Origin: Leminorella richardii
GTDB lineage: Bacteria > Pseudomonadota > Gammaproteobacteria > Enterobacterales > Enterobacteriaceae
Length of the DNA stretch: 64,000 nt
Reading direction: 5' to 3'
Assembly (NCBI RefSeq): GCF_900478135.1
Contig: NZ_LS483470.1
Location: 1,732,501-1,796,500 of the forward strand
Of the stretch, positions 63,166-64,000 are shown one piece after another. How positions within the stretch are numbered: the first letter of the stretch is position 1; each line of letters begins with the position of its first letter. The notes beneath the pieces were generated by a model that saw only the letters and a program-made list of their open reading frames with translations, was not told the origin of the DNA and ran no database searches. The translations under genes and the position numbers were made by a program.

Positions 63166-64000
63166 TTACCCCTCGTAAATTCCTCTGGACGCATTCTGTC
63201 CGTTCTGGCTGCGAACAGAAATCAGGCTTTTAAATTCTCCCCAAAGATCGACTACGCGCTGAAGATCCTCTCTGGATACGTCAAGGTGAGTAACCAGCCG
63301 AGTGACCGGGCCTGCATTAATCAACACACCGCGCTGCTTCATCCAAGGGCCAAGCTGGTTAGCCTCGTTAACGGGGAGGCGGATAAACAGCATGTTGGTT
63401 TGCGCACCGGGCTCCATAATCTCAATGCCCATGTCCCCAAGCTGCTGAGCGAGCCACTGGGCGTTTTCGTGATCTTCCCGCAGCCGCTTAACGTTATGAT
63501 GTAATGCATACAGGGCTCCCTGCGCCAAAATACCCGCTTGACGCATGCCCCCACCGGTCATTTTTCTCCAGCGGCGGGCTCGCTTAATGTAGTCAGCGCT
63601 GCCGCATAGCAGTGAACCGACCGGGGCGCCAAGCCCTTTAGACAGACAAATCGTCAGTGTATCGCAGTATTGGGTAAGCGTGCTGAGGGGAACATTCATC
63701 GCAACCGCAGCGTTAAAAATGCGCGCGCCGTCAACGTGCAGCGCCAGCTTTTTCGTGCGCGTAAAGGCCCAGGCTTGCTGAAGGTAGTCCAGCGGCAGCG
63801 CTTTACCATTGTGTGTGTTTTCCAGACAGAGCAGGCGGGTTTGTGCAAAGTGAATGTCATCCGGCTTGATGACGCTGGCGACGAGATCTAACGGTAGCGT
63901 ACCGTCAGGAGCTGCATCTATCGGCTGTGGTTGAATACTGCCGAGAACGGCTGCGCCTCCGGCCTCAAACATATAGTTATGGGCCTTCTGCCCGACAATA
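63166..64000 (-). CDS. ltaE: Low-specificity L-threonine aldolase (N-terminus beyond window)
   Basis: The C-terminal 278 residues of a PLP-dependent fold I enzyme that splits L-threonine and L-allo-threonine to glycine and acetaldehyde. The frame is open to the window edge and the first visible residues (VGQKAHNYMFEAGGAAVLG) match E. coli LtaE from about residue 80. Conserved LENTHNGKALP, LHVDGARIFNA, the PLP-lysine segment CLSKGLGAPVGS and WRKMTGGGMRQ are all intact. The tail beyond VTHLDVSRED is about 20 residues longer than in E. coli. Confidence 0.94.
   Translation of the reverse strand, partial: IVGQKAHNYMFEAGGAAVLGSIQPQPIDAAPDGTLPLDLVASVIKPDDIHFAQTRLLCLENTHNGKALPLDYLQQAWAFTRTKKLALHVDGARIFNAAVAMNVPLSTLTQYCDTLTICLSKGLGAPVGSLLCGSADYIKRARRWRKMTGGGMRQAGILAQGALYALHHNVKRLREDHENAQWLAQQLGDMGIEIMEPGAQTNMLFIRLPVNEANQLGPWMKQRGVLINAGPVTRLVTHLDVSREDLQRVVDLWGEFKSLISVRSQNGQNASRGIYEG

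Overview
The window reads as chromosome of a gammaproteobacterium of the order Enterobacterales, but not Escherichia or Salmonella. Almost every housekeeping protein aligns by eye with its E. coli counterpart at similar length (TopA 862 aa, ThrS 642 aa, PheT 795 aa, IF-3 180 aa with an ATT start), and gene order is largely the E. coli order in blocks. Differences, such as no acnA between cysB and ribA, no btuE between btuC and btuD, and different genes filling the joints, point to a more distant family such as Budviciaceae or Hafniaceae. The sequence alone does not fix the genus.

Layout. 1-2.9 kb: the tail of an unknown membrane protein, then a DcuC-family transporter with an AbgA-like amidohydrolase. 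2.9-14.3 kb: conserved block yciK, sohB, yciN, topA, cysB, ribA, pgpB, lapA-lapB-pyrF-yciH, interrupted by one small gene for a double-glycine-leader (microcin-like) peptide. 14.3-18.8 kb: msrC-proQ-prc-htpX, the last behind a heat-shock-type promoter. 18.8-22.4 kb: accessory sulfotransferase locus with a frameshifted outer-membrane protein, AssT and a lipoprotein. 22.5-25.7 kb: purR, ynhF, yniB, yniA. 26-35 kb: the translation/IHF/B12 block thrS-infC-rpmI-rplT-pheM-pheS-pheT-ihfA-btuC-btuD, with a threonyl-tRNA-like translational operator and a Phe attenuator.

35-56 kb is accessory and surface-oriented. A 3149-residue BapA-like biofilm adhesin of about 26 Ig-like modules is followed by its dedicated type I secretion system (TolC-like channel, ABC exporter without peptidase cysteine, HlyD-like adaptor). 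Then come an AraC regulator, a DUF6506 protein, an AT-rich stretch with broken genes and an IS1-type remnant, and an AIDA-like autotransporter, closing at a tRNA-Thr(CGT) gene of the thrW type.

56-64 kb: a self-contained 25-codon gene with a near-perfect CRP site, a periplasmic lipoprotein broad-spectrum racemase, small membrane and coiled-coil proteins, tqsA, a Tat-exported HD-domain protein, a small secreted protein and the C-terminal part of ltaE.

The most unusual points are the orphan double-glycine peptide at 5.2 kb, the CRP-linked 25-residue gene at 56.6 kb, the Tat-exported HD-domain protein at 61.3 kb, and the modular history of the adhesin, including a 0.9-kb three-module duplication. 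All homology calls rest on recognition by eye, not on searches.
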